Shown in pieces: positions 6,948 to 13,127 of a stretch of 13,127 nucleotides of DNA. Where the stretch lies: contig JAYEHK010000116.1 in the NCBI GenBank assembly GCA_034659475.1, positions 1-13,127 of the forward strand. Direction: 5' to 3'. The stretch is from JAYEHK01 sp034659475. GTDB taxonomy: Bacteria > Bacillota > Syntrophomonadia > Syntrophomonadales > Syntrophomonadaceae. Made by a program: the position numbers and the translations under genes. Each line of letters opens with the position of its first letter. The first letter of the stretch is position 1. The notes beneath the pieces were generated by a model. The model searched no databases, was not told where the DNA came from, and saw only the letters and a program-made list of their open reading frames with translations.

Positions 6948-8321
6948 TCACAGTGTGAGGGTAACTGTTGTTCCTTCTCCTAATTTACTGCTAATTGTTA
7001 ATTCACCCTCATGTAATGTAACGATTTCTTTACAGATGGACAGCCCGAGGCCACTACCGGATTTTGCAGAATCTCCCTTAAAAAATTTTTCGGTTAACCT
7101 GGGTAAGTCTTCGGGAGAAACGCCACTTCCATTATCCCTAACTGTAACGATAACCCAGTTGTCTTTTGTATCCGTGATGATTTCTATTTGTCCACTCTCC
7201 GGGGTGAACTTCAGAGCGTTAACCATAAGGTTTATAAGGACCTGTTTGACTCGATTACGGTCTGCGTAGAGCATGGGGAGTGTATTGTTGGCATGAAACT
7301 GCAAGTTTATCCCCTTTTCTGCTGCTCCTGGATGAAATTGACGCAGGACTTCCTGAACAAGGTCATTCGTATTAAATGGACTCTTTGAGAGAGTAAATCC
7401 TCCGGACTGATACCGTGAAAAATCCAGCAAATCTTCAACGAGACTGGATAAACGATCTGTTTCATCGGAAATGATTTCCAAACCCTGAATGGTTTCCTCC
7501 TTGTTGTTCAGATCCCCTGAAAGCAAGGTTTCGCTCCAACCTTTTATGGATGTTAGAGGAGTACGGAGTTCATGAGAGATGGAAGAAATAAACTCGTTTT
7601 TGAGCTCCTCACTGCGTGCAATCTCATCTACCATATAATTAAAAGTGTCAGCCAGGTGGCCAATTTCATCATTTTCACGCCGTACTGCTTTTTTAGAATA
7701 ATCGCCTTTGGCAATATGTCTGGCAGCCACTGTCAATTCTTCTACCGGGTCAATTATACTGCGTGCCAGGACCAGACTAAACAATCCCGAAAAAAGTAGA
7801 ACCAGGAAGCCGGCTCCCATTCCCAGTAAAGCGATTTCCTTGATCTCTGTTTCCACTTGTTCTAAAGAGCTTACATAGCGCAAAAAGCCGGCCGTTTTTC
7901 CCTGATACAACAATGGGGCAGAAACAGCTGCTACGTTTTCTCCGCTTTCACTTTTATATGTGCACACTTGGGTAAGACCCTGTTTTGCTTTTATTACATC
8001 TGGCGTTTGGATCAGGTCTTCATAATAAAAACCATCGGCATCTTCAATCAGGTATCCGTTTTCATCCAGGACTTGAACTGCCAGCGATTGTTGATGACGG
8101 GCATCTTCCATAATATTAGCTGTTCTATATTGGAGCTGACGATCTGGCAGATATCGATTATAGAAATTAGCTGCTACTGTAGCTCGATCCAGCATTAACT
8201 GGCTGATTTGATCATAGTAATAATGTCTGGCTGAAAATACGAGAATCATTTCCGCAAGAAATATGGTTAATATAACAAATGTTCCGGTTTTGATCAGTAA
8301 TTTTCGTTTTAATCCAGACAA
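6948..8321 (-). CDS. Membrane sensor histidine kinase, PhoR/ResE-like
   Basis: This 457-aa kinase is predicted to sense an envelope or extracellular signal and phosphorylate the adjacent response regulator. It has a first membrane segment (about 11-30), an extracytoplasmic sensor domain (about 31-162), a second membrane segment (about 163-186) and a HAMP linker (187-236, with DPVEELTVAARHIAKGDY). HisKA follows with the phospho-acceptor His250 in SSISHELRTPL. HATPase_c shows the N box NLMVNALK (364-371), G1 DNGSGV (396-401) and G2 GSGLGLSI (422-429). All catalytic motifs are intact and the length is typical. The start is TTG at 8321; its ribosome binding site AAAGGAAG overlaps the last codons of the regulator gene, whose stop is three bases away, which implies translational coupling. 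The signal is not evident from sequence. Confidence 0.95.
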   Translation of the reverse strand: MSGLKRKLLIKTGTFVILTIFLAEMILVFSARHYYYDQISQLMLDRATVAANFYNRYLPDRQLQYRTANIMEDARHQQSLAVQVLDENGYLIEDADGFYYEDLIQTPDVIKAKQGLTQVCTYKSESGENVAAVSAPLLYQGKTAGFLRYVSSLEQVETEIKEIALLGMGAGFLVLLFSGLFSLVLARSIIDPVEELTVAARHIAKGDYSKKAVRRENDEIGHLADTFNYMVDEIARSEELKNEFISSISHELRTPLTSIKGWSETLLSGDLNNKEETIQGLEIISDETDRLSSLVEDLLDFSRYQSGGFTLSKSPFNTNDLVQEVLRQFHPGAAEKGINLQFHANNTLPMLYADRNRVKQVLINLMVNALKFTPESGQIEIITDTKDNWVIVTVRDNGSGVSPEDLPRLTEKFFKGDSAKSGSGLGLSICKEIVTLHEGELTISSKLGEGTTVTLTL

Positions 8322-8324
8322 ATT

Positions 8325-9014
8325 TTATTCTTCCTTTCCCCAGCGGTATCCATATCCCCAAACTGTGTGCAGATACTCTGGATCTGATGGATTGTCTTCG
8401 ATTTTTTGCCGGATGCGACGGATGTTTACATCCACGATCTTGGGGTCACCGGGATAATCAATTCCCCAGACGATATCCAGGATATCTTCTCGGCTTAAGG
8501 ATTTATTTACATTTTCAAGTAATAACTTAACAATGTGGAATTCAGTAGGAGATAGATTAATTTCGTTTTTGTTTTTTAACATTTTTCGTTCATCAACGAG
8601 TAGTTCTAAAGATCCGTCTACTAAGGCATGATAATCTGATTGCACGAAAAGCTGTGTTCGTCTTAAAACAGCTCTGACCCGGGCAACTAGTTCTTTGGGA
8701 CTGAAAGGCTTTACGATATAGTCATCTGCGCCGGCTTCCAGTCCCTCTATTTTATTGCGTTCCTGGCCTCTGGCTGTCAGCATAATGATACCCATCTGTG
8801 GATATTCCCTGCGTAATTGCCTGCAAACAGCAATGCCATCTATGCCGGGGACGACAATATCCAAAATCGCGATAGAAATGCTTTTGTTTTCTGCTTTCTC
8901 TAGAGCTTCGTATCCGGTTTCTGCTTCAATTACTTCAAATCCGTTGCGAACCAAATTGATTTTAATAAATCCCCGAATATTAGCTTCATCTTCCAAGACT
9001 AGTATGTTTATCAC
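8325..9014 (-). CDS. OmpR/PhoB-family response regulator
   Basis: This 229-aa cytoplasmic transcription factor is the partner of the histidine kinase directly downstream. The receiver domain (about 1-115) carries the acidic pair Glu8/Asp9, phospho-acceptor Asp52 in AILDIVVPGIDG, Thr80 and Lys102 in IVKPFSPKELV. A winged-helix DNA-binding domain (about 130-228) follows, with NLSPTEFHIVKLLLEN and the recognition region VDVNIRRIRQKIEDNP, ending in the typical HTVWGYGYRW. All key residues are present. The start is GTG at 9014 with AGGAGGT at 9025-9031. The gene and the kinase form a two-gene operon with a three-base gap. The double near-palindrome at 9045-9078 lies just upstream of the ribosome binding site and could be an autoregulatory site or a leader hairpin. 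Confidence 0.96.
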   Translation of the reverse strand: MINILVLEDEANIRGFIKINLVRNGFEVIEAETGYEALEKAENKSISIAILDIVVPGIDGIAVCRQLRREYPQMGIIMLTARGQERNKIEGLEAGADDYIVKPFSPKELVARVRAVLRRTQLFVQSDYHALVDGSLELLVDERKMLKNKNEINLSPTEFHIVKLLLENVNKSLSREDILDIVWGIDYPGDPKIVDVNIRRIRQKIEDNPSDPEYLHTVWGYGYRWGKEE

Positions 9015-9044
9015 AGATACGGTAACCTCCTGAAACGGTGTAGT

Positions 9045-9078
9045 AAAACGGTTTTCGTCTGCAAACGAAAACCGTTTT
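9045..9078 (-). promoter_or_regulatory. Leader hairpin or operator before the two-component operon
   Basis: Perfect 14-base arms AAAACGGTTTTCGT (9045-9058) and ACGAAAACCGTTTT (9065-9078) enclose a six-base loop. Each arm also contains its own near-palindrome, AAAAC-S-GTTTT. The element lies 14 bases upstream of the response regulator's ribosome binding site. It could end transcription from the lipoprotein gene, form an attenuator, or present two protein-binding sites. The following T-run is only that of the arm itself, so a strong terminator is doubtful. Confidence 0.55.
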
Positions 9079-9116
9079 CAAATATACGTAAATTTTATAC
9101 TATCAGAATTGCAGGC

Positions 9117-9143
9117 CATATAACAGCATGTGCTTCCTGTCAA
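9117..9143 (-). promoter_or_regulatory. Candidate promoter of the response regulator operon
   Basis: The minus strand has a perfect TTGACA (9143-9138). The best -10 is TATATG (9122-9117) after a short 15-base spacer, or a poorer TATGGC at 17 bases. It lies between the lipoprotein stop and the hairpin at 9045-9078. Confidence 0.3.
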
Positions 9144-9154
9144 ATAATAGTTGG

Positions 9155-10096
9155 TTATTTATTGGATACCGTAATTTGCAGGTCCAATGCTTTGTCCCAG
9201 TTGTATCCGTCGGGGATAATGGTTATCTTAGTTTCACCAGCCTGTTTGGCTTCAAAAACACTCCAAGAAGTAGAATCTAAAACCATTTTTCCTCCATCGT
9301 CAGCGTATGACATGATTCGTTCCGTAATTCCGTTGGTGTTTTGGGCATCTCTGATCAGATAGAGTTTTTCTCCTACATGCATATTGATGGTTTTATCAGA
9401 ATAATCCGAGGTTGTGTTGAGGTCTGTATCGATAGCATAGTGTGCGATGATATCATTTTCACGTTTTTCACCAAGATCTGGTGGAATGACTACAGGGGTG
9501 GTACTGAAATCTTTTCCATTCCATTCATAATACGTTCCCTGACTGCCGGATTGTACGATAAATCCCTCTTTGTCAAATTTCATTCCGCCATTGGGTATAC
9601 CTTCCCCAAAATTGTTGAAGAGATCTGTAATTTCTTCATGCTTTTCACCCAGGAGGACGAATTCGAAGTATCCGCCATTACCAGACCAACCTCCGATGGC
9701 TATCTGTTCTCGATCATCATCCATCAGTTTTTCTTTGCCCAAAAATTCTAATCGCACAAATTCCCACTGATCTTCCCAGACCTTGTGCCAGCTTTTTTCT
9801 TCTGGTTGATACTGTTCCACGATAATGCCAGATAATTCAGGAGTTCCTCCATCTTTTTGTGGTATCCGATATGTCACCACACATTCAGCGGGACTCTGTT
9901 CTGATAGCGAGATTTGTCGTACTTCTTTTATTGCTTCGATAGGTAGATCCTGGTCGATTTGTTGTAATGCTTGTTCCTGTAATTCTGTTTTAGCCGGTTT
10001 TTCCATTAGCTTTTCCGGATTTGTGCCTGCACAACCTGATAAAAAACAAAATACTAACAGTAGGGTCACGCATAAGAACCATTTTATTTTGTTCAT
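9155..10096 (-). CDS. Lipoprotein of unknown function
   Basis: The 313-aa product has a clear lipoprotein signal: lysines at the N-terminus, a hydrophobic core, and the lipobox LSGC with Cys22, so it should be anchored on the outer face of the membrane. I do not recognise the family. The middle part (about 70-215) is rich in Gly, Trp and aromatic strands (GGWSGNGGYFEFVLLG, SQGTYYEWNGKDF), like proteins that read out a quantity over a beta-rich fold. The C-terminal ~80 residues (MHVGEKLYLIRDAQN to the end) resemble a small Ig-like or chagasin-like beta domain, though this is only a visual impression. ATG 10096 has GAGAAGGGG upstream. It lies 140 bases before the two-component operon on the same strand, so it may feed a signal to that sensor or belong to its regulon. 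Both are inference. Confidence 0.85.
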   Translation of the reverse strand: MNKIKWFLCVTLLLVFCFLSGCAGTNPEKLMEKPAKTELQEQALQQIDQDLPIEAIKEVRQISLSEQSPAECVVTYRIPQKDGGTPELSGIIVEQYQPEEKSWHKVWEDQWEFVRLEFLGKEKLMDDDREQIAIGGWSGNGGYFEFVLLGEKHEEITDLFNNFGEGIPNGGMKFDKEGFIVQSGSQGTYYEWNGKDFSTTPVVIPPDLGEKRENDIIAHYAIDTDLNTTSDYSDKTINMHVGEKLYLIRDAQNTNGITERIMSYADDGGKMVLDSTSWSVFEAKQAGETKITIIPDGYNWDKALDLQITVSNK

Positions 10097-10362
10097 CCAA
10101 TAAACCCCTTCTCATTATTTATTTAAATTGCTTATGGATACTATTGTACGACTGGGCGAATCGTAATTGGTTACAAAAGGGTTAAAAGCATAAAACATCT
10201 CCTTGCCTCTCCATTGACTTTATGAGCGTATGTCGATATCCTAAAAACAATAAAATAATCAACGTAATGTGGATTTCACTGTGAAAAGTAACAGGTATTC
10301 CAATAGGAAGTTTTGTGGGCTTTTGCAGAGGGATCAGTCATCAAAAAGTGGAGGGCTATTTA
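10097..10362. other. Divergent intergenic region upstream of lipoprotein and DUF169 genes
   Basis: This stretch drives two genes pointing away from each other. It contains a good plus-strand promoter (10214-10242) and the DUF169 ribosome binding site GGAGGG (10350-10355). A longer frame could begin at GTG 10315, but its added residues (GFCRGISHQKVEGYL) are unlike the family and the ATG at 10363 has the better site. No minus-strand promoter stands out. Confidence 0.55.
10214..10242 (+). promoter_or_regulatory. Candidate sigma-70 promoter of the DUF169 gene
   Basis: TTGACT (10214-10219) and TATCCT (10237-10242) are separated by an ideal 17 bases. The first box has five matches of six, the second four. 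Transcription would begin about 110 bases before the start codon at 10363. Confidence 0.5.
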
Positions 10363-11094
10363 ATGAATCAATTAAAGCAACATGCAGAGCTTCTAAAAAA
10401 TGTACTTTCGTTGAAACGTGATCCGGTTGGTGTGAGGTTTTATAAACAGGGAGAAAAACTGCCGGATGAAGATTATGAAAAACAGAAGAAAATGCGTTAC
10501 TGCCAGGCCGTTATGGCAGCAAGTGAAGGTAAAAAAGTGATTCTCTCTAGTGAAAATATAGCTTGTGCTGCTGCTTCTGCGGCATTTGGGTTTCGCTCAT
10601 TACATCCAAAATTGGCTTCTGGTGAGGGGCATTATAATGTGGGAACGTTTGGAACACAGGAAGCGGCGAAGAAGGTAATGGCGGAAATGCCCCGCTTACC
10701 ATTGGAGGAGTATGCTTATGTGGCGTTAGCTCCTTTGGGTGAAGTTGATTATGAACCTCACGTCGTTGTAATAGAGGCGGAAACAGAACGGCTGATGTGG
10801 CTGGGTCTGGCTTCTATGCATGATACAGGAGAAAGATTGCAATTCAATACCTCGGTGGTGCAGGCAACCTGCGTGGATGCTACGGTTGTACCGTTTGTTT
10901 CCAAAAAGGTCAATGCTACTTTAGGTTGTACAGGATGCAGAGAGGCATCAAATATTGATTTCACAGAAGGAGTTATTGGAATTCCATTTGGACAATTGGA
11001 AAGGGTTATTGCCAACCTTTCCAGACTGTCGGAAAAGGTCATACCCCAGAACAGAAGCAAACTAGCTTACCAACGATATAAAGAAAAGAAGTAA
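10363..11094 (+). CDS. DUF169 family protein
   Basis: This 243-aa cytoplasmic protein belongs to DUF169, a cysteine-bearing family of unknown role common in anaerobic bacteria and methanogenic archaea. Typical features are LKRDPVGVRFYKQG near the N-terminus, RYCQAVMAASEGK with Cys47, Cys68 in IACAAASAAFGF, Cys170, and the late GCTGCREAS motif (Cys189 and Cys192) followed by EGVIGIPFGQL. The five cysteines could bind metal or an iron-sulfur cluster; that is inference. The length is normal for the family and the frame is intact. ATG 10363 is preferred because GGAGGG (10350-10355) precedes it by seven bases. The gene is monocistronic, with its own promoter and a strong terminator (11124-11158). 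It is divergent from the lipoprotein gene, and no neighbour hints at a pathway. Confidence 0.9.
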   Translation: MNQLKQHAELLKNVLSLKRDPVGVRFYKQGEKLPDEDYEKQKKMRYCQAVMAASEGKKVILSSENIACAAASAAFGFRSLHPKLASGEGHYNVGTFGTQEAAKKVMAEMPRLPLEEYAYVALAPLGEVDYEPHVVVIEAETERLMWLGLASMHDTGERLQFNTSVVQATCVDATVVPFVSKKVNATLGCTGCREASNIDFTEGVIGIPFGQLERVIANLSRLSEKVIPQNRSKLAYQRYKEKK

Positions 11095-11123
11095 GGCTAT
11101 TAAGAAAAGAATACTTACTGCGA

Positions 11124-11158
11124 AAAGGACCGTGTTTGTTCACGGTCCTTTGTTTTTT
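11124..11158 (+). terminator. Rho-independent terminator of the DUF169 gene
   Basis: A perfect 11-base stem, AAAGGACCGTG (11124-11134) and CACGGTCCTTT (11141-11151), encloses a six-base loop and is followed by GTTTTTTT. It begins 30 bases after the stop codon. The stem shares AAAGGACCG with the hairpin at 2644-2709. Confidence 0.92.
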
Positions 11159-11255
11159 TAGTAAGAAAATAGAGAGCGTAAAACGCACCCTACGGGTACC
11201 ACAAATACTCCCTTCGGTCGTTTAAATAGGATGCTGATGTACGCGGATCGAAGTT

Positions 11256-11314
11256 GAAGCTTCCTCTACGGTATATGGCAGATGAGTCCTTTTCCCCACC
11301 GTAGAGAAGACTTC
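11256..11314. repeat. Imperfect hairpin
   Basis: GAAGCTTCCTCTACGGT (11256-11272) pairs with ACCGTAGAGAAGACTTC (11298-11314) with two small irregularities around a 25-base loop. No poly-T follows. It may be a structured RNA segment or a relic of an inserted element; its role is unknown. Confidence 0.45.
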
Positions 11315-11410
11315 AGTCTCCGTCATCACATGGCATTGTATACATATGGGGTCAGACACATTGTGGAATTAACACTACATTCACTAATGTAACTGGTAAT
11401 TCAGAAGATA

Positions 11411-11480
11411 GGGGACGGGGTTGTTGACAACCCATTCAAACCCTGTATTAGAAATGTTGTCAACAACCCCGTCCCCTTGA
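11411..11480. repeat. Hairpin repeat element (GGGGACGG family), perfect 21-base arms
   Basis: The arms at 11411-11431 (GGGGACGGGGTTGTTG followed by ACAAC) and 11456-11476 are exact inverse copies around a 24-base loop. The right arm ends CCCCGTCCCC and is followed by TTGACAC, the same order of motifs as in the tandem pair at 6-43. Perfect arms suggest a recent or conserved copy. Confidence 0.8.
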
Positions 11481-11548
11481 CACTCTAAATATATAACTAC
11501 AAACTATATGTTAGATAATATTTATCCTTTTTGTAGCCAGAAAACAAC

Positions 11549-11581
11549 AAACGCCTGTAACGCTTAGTTATAGGCGTTTTT
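11549..11581 (+). terminator. Terminator-like hairpin
   Basis: ACGCCTGTAAC (11551-11561) pairs with GTTATAGGCGT (11567-11577) through one G-T pair, with a five-base loop and a run of Ts after it. On the plus strand it looks like an intrinsic terminator, but no gene precedes it closely. It may end a lost gene or a small transcript. Confidence 0.5.
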
Positions 11582-11583
11582 GA

Positions 11584-11612
11584 AATCTAACACAATGAAC
11601 TTGTGTTAGATT
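11584..11612. repeat. Perfect 12-base inverted repeat
   Basis: AATCTAACACAA (11584-11595) and TTGTGTTAGATT (11601-11612) enclose five bases. It lies directly after the terminator-like hairpin. It is AT-rich, which fits an operator or the edge of an inserted element better than a terminator. Confidence 0.5.
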
Positions 11613-11869
11613 ATAAATCCTTTTCAAAAAGCCAGCTAATTAATGAGATCACTACACAACACGTAAATCACCTCACCAGCCAGTTGGCTTGAAAAGATTA
11701 AGAAAACCGACAATAATAAGAGATCAGCTTCAACGCTCAAAGATATCATTGTGGATGCTGTCAACGAAGACCATATGTCCGTAATAATAGAGCCATCAAT
11801 TCATTAATTGAGAGCCACCTCATCCAGGACAGAAGGCCACAGTGATCATCCTTTAGAATGTTTAAAAAT

Positions 11870-12496
11870 TTACATACTATTTTTATACAAGTGCTTCTCT
11901 AATTGATAACCGACATAAAATAAGATAACTGCCACGAGAAAAACAGCCGGCATTTTATTTAAACTGCTGGCATTACTTAATCCTTGCACAAAAATATTTA
12001 ATGGAGTATAACCTCCCGCCAACATAAATATCAAGCTGTAGGTAAAGTCGGTTATAAGTGGGATAAAGGTGTTTTGCAGCAAAATGGTCAGAAAATATAC
12101 CAGGGCTGTTAAAAACATGCTTTGAATGACTATCGCAATAAACAAAAACCAAACAAAATCATAGAGGAAGGTGGCAGCAACAAACGCCGCCCCAATATGT
12201 AAGACATATAAAACCCATAAGATGATCGCTTTCCCCAAAAGGCTATCTCGTTTTTGTTTATATACAAAAAGCAATTCCTTGCCCGGTGAGTTAAAGTAAT
12301 CCTTTAAGATAAAAAGCGACCACCACGGGGCAAAACACGGGATATATAACTGACAGATAACGGTAAAAGATGGGAAAGAGTCACCGTATTGCTTTAATGA
12401 GGCAAAAACTGTCAGAGGAACCAATATGAAAAGAACGACCAGGGGAACAAAATAGTAAAAGCGCAGGTTCTTCAGTTCAAGATATAACCTGCTCAT
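11870..12496 (-). CDS. ABC transporter permease (ABC-2-like membrane protein)
   Basis: The 208-aa product is a polytopic membrane protein with about six hydrophobic segments (roughly 13-33, 43-63, 88-110, 113-141, 145-162 and 183-198). It ends with a basic tail (LEKHLYKNSM). It shows no motif that names a substrate. The call rests on position: its ATG (12496-12494) overlaps the TAA stop of the ABC ATPase frame by one base (TAATG), the usual coupling for exporter pairs with an ATPase followed by a permease. ABC-2 exporters of this kind commonly export lipids, peptides or drugs, but none can be singled out. The frame is intact, although its partner ATPase carries a frameshift. It is short for a single ABC-2 permease, so it might work as a dimer. 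Confidence 0.7.
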   Translation of the reverse strand: MSRLYLELKNLRFYYFVPLVVLFILVPLTVFASLKQYGDSFPSFTVICQLYIPCFAPWWSLFILKDYFNSPGKELLFVYKQKRDSLLGKAIILWVLYVLHIGAAFVAATFLYDFVWFLFIAIVIQSMFLTALVYFLTILLQNTFIPLITDFTYSLIFMLAGGYTPLNIFVQGLSNASSLNKMPAVFLVAVILFYVGYQLEKHLYKNSM

Positions 12497-13127
12497 TATG
12501 CCAATCCCCTAACCAAACATATATAACCATCTTCAAGGCTGGGTTCTTCGCTGGAAAAAGCCTGCTTATCCTGCGCCAGTACTCTATGGTAGACTTCTCC
12601 CCCTATCTCCTTGATCTTAAGACAGAAATTATCCCCAGCAATGCTGGACAAATCAGTCTCCTTAACCTGGTATACCTTGTTCAGTGCAATGTTTTTTAAT
12701 TCAACACAAGATCCGTTGAACAATATTTGCCCCTTGTCAATAACGATGACACTATCACAACGGCATCGACATCCTCCACAATGTGGGTGGAGATTAGTAT
12801 CATTTTATCTTGCTTCAGGCAGCTTATCGTGTTTTTAAATCGGACTCTTTCACTGGGATCCAGACCGGCTGTAGGTTCATCCAGCAGCATAACTTTGCTG
12901 TCTCCCAGGATAGCTTGAGCAATCCCTGCTCTTCTCAACATACCTCCGGATAATGTTTTAACCCGATCCCCGACCTTATCCTCCAGATTGACACTCTCAA
13001 TGTTGAACGACAAATTACCGGCGGCAGAAGCAACACATTGTTTTTCCGAAAGAAACGGCATCCAGCGACAGAATAACATCGGAGCGACAGGCAATGAACG
13101 GGAAAACAACACTATCTGGTCGCCTAA
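12496..13127 (-). pseudogene. ABC transporter ATP-binding protein, frameshifted, 5' end off window
   Basis: This is the ATP-hydrolysing subunit of an ABC exporter. One frame, open to the window edge and ending at 12696, carries the signature LSGGM (12953-12939), Walker B KVMLLDEP, the D-loop AGLDPSERVRF and the H-loop STHIVED. After DVDAV the frame reads nonsense and stops. Adding one T near 12757-12760 (GTTGT to GTTTGT) restores VCDSVIVIDKGQILFNGSCVELKN, the normal continuation. That frame then runs to its stop at 12498-12496. The lesion is therefore a one-base loss in a short run, real or a sequencing error. Walker A should lie about 100 bases beyond the window. Residues before VNLEDKVGDRV resemble the family poorly, so a second lesion is possible. 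If the frameshift is real, the exporter is inactive. Confidence 0.85.

Larger units (their letters stand above)
11161..11869. other. Gene-free, hairpin-rich region
   Basis: No convincing gene lies here. The first part has GCGTAAAACGC and CCCTACGGG mini-palindromes, then a long imperfect hairpin (11256-11314). A repeat hairpin (11411-11476), a terminator-like hairpin (11549-11581) and another perfect hairpin (11584-11612) follow. From 11667 to 11807 one frame of 46 codons looks protein-like (WLEKIKKTDNNKRSASTLKD, IIVDAVNEDHMSVIIEPS) but has no start codon near its beginning. It may be a gene or transposon remnant. No tRNA was recognised. Confidence 0.55.

Noticed and set aside
10315..10362. 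GTG at 10315 as the start of the DUF169 gene
   Set aside because: The added 16 residues are unlike the family, and ATG 10363 has a better-placed GGAGGG.
11667..11807. A 46-residue frame in the gene-free region as a gene
   Set aside because: It lacks a start codon near its beginning and a ribosome binding site; at most it is a remnant.
12496..12723. A separate 75-aa gene before the permease
   Set aside because: Its sequence is the expected C-terminus of the ABC ATPase, displaced by the frameshift near 12758.

Overview
The window looks like a chromosome segment of a low-to-mid-GC, anaerobic Firmicute, most likely Clostridia (Peptococcaceae or Eubacteriaceae type) or possibly Negativicutes. 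The grounds are strong AGGAGG-type ribosome binding sites, frequent GTG/TTG starts, an AcoR-type sigma-54 activator next to a FixA/EtfB gene and a CoA-transferase gene, a DUF169 protein, a peptidoglycan-binding/LysM protein and a PhoP/PhoR-like two-component pair. This placement is inference from gene content; no rRNA or tRNA is present to fix the taxon.

Layout. 42-1016 (minus): an RluA-type pseudouridine synthase. 1345-4637: a decaying catabolic locus. A sigma-54 enhancer-binding regulator is split into two overlapping frames (1345-1749 and 1736-2626) and has lost most of its sensory part. It is followed by a textbook -24/-12 promoter (2806-2821) and a FixA/EtfB gene (2913-3485) that is EtfB-like only over its first ~107 codons and ends inside a repeat element. 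Facing it on the minus strand is a CoA-transferase pseudogene (3564-4595) with a missing N-terminus and an in-frame TAG. 4831-6798 (plus): an intact protein with three peptidoglycan-binding domains, two LysM domains and a probable beta-propeller. 6948-10096 (minus): a histidine kinase, its response regulator and an upstream lipoprotein; these three plausibly form an envelope-sensing group. 10363-11094 (plus): a stand-alone DUF169 protein with its own promoter and a strong terminator. 11161-11869: about 700 bases without a convincing gene, rich in hairpins. 11870-13127 (minus): an ABC exporter, with a permease and a frameshifted ATP-binding gene that runs off the window.

How the genes work together. 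Before it decayed, the 1.3-4.6 kb region would have coupled a metabolite-sensing sigma-54 activator to an electron-transferring-flavoprotein and acyl-CoA activation pathway. Promoter, activator ATPase and HTH are intact, while sensor, EtfB and CoA-transferase are broken. This suggests a recently inactivated catabolic operon rather than a new system.

The second theme is dispersed structured repeats. A GGGGACG / TGACAC family occurs as tandem, hairpin and degenerate copies at 6-43, 1171-1243, 3446-3552, 6801-6829 and 11411-11480. A second type, built from TTAGTTGG octamers, forms a large hairpin between the convergent genes at 6831-6945. Such repeats appear to have taken part in breaking the FixA/EtfB gene. 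No CRISPR array, complete transposase, phage gene or obvious defence system is visible.
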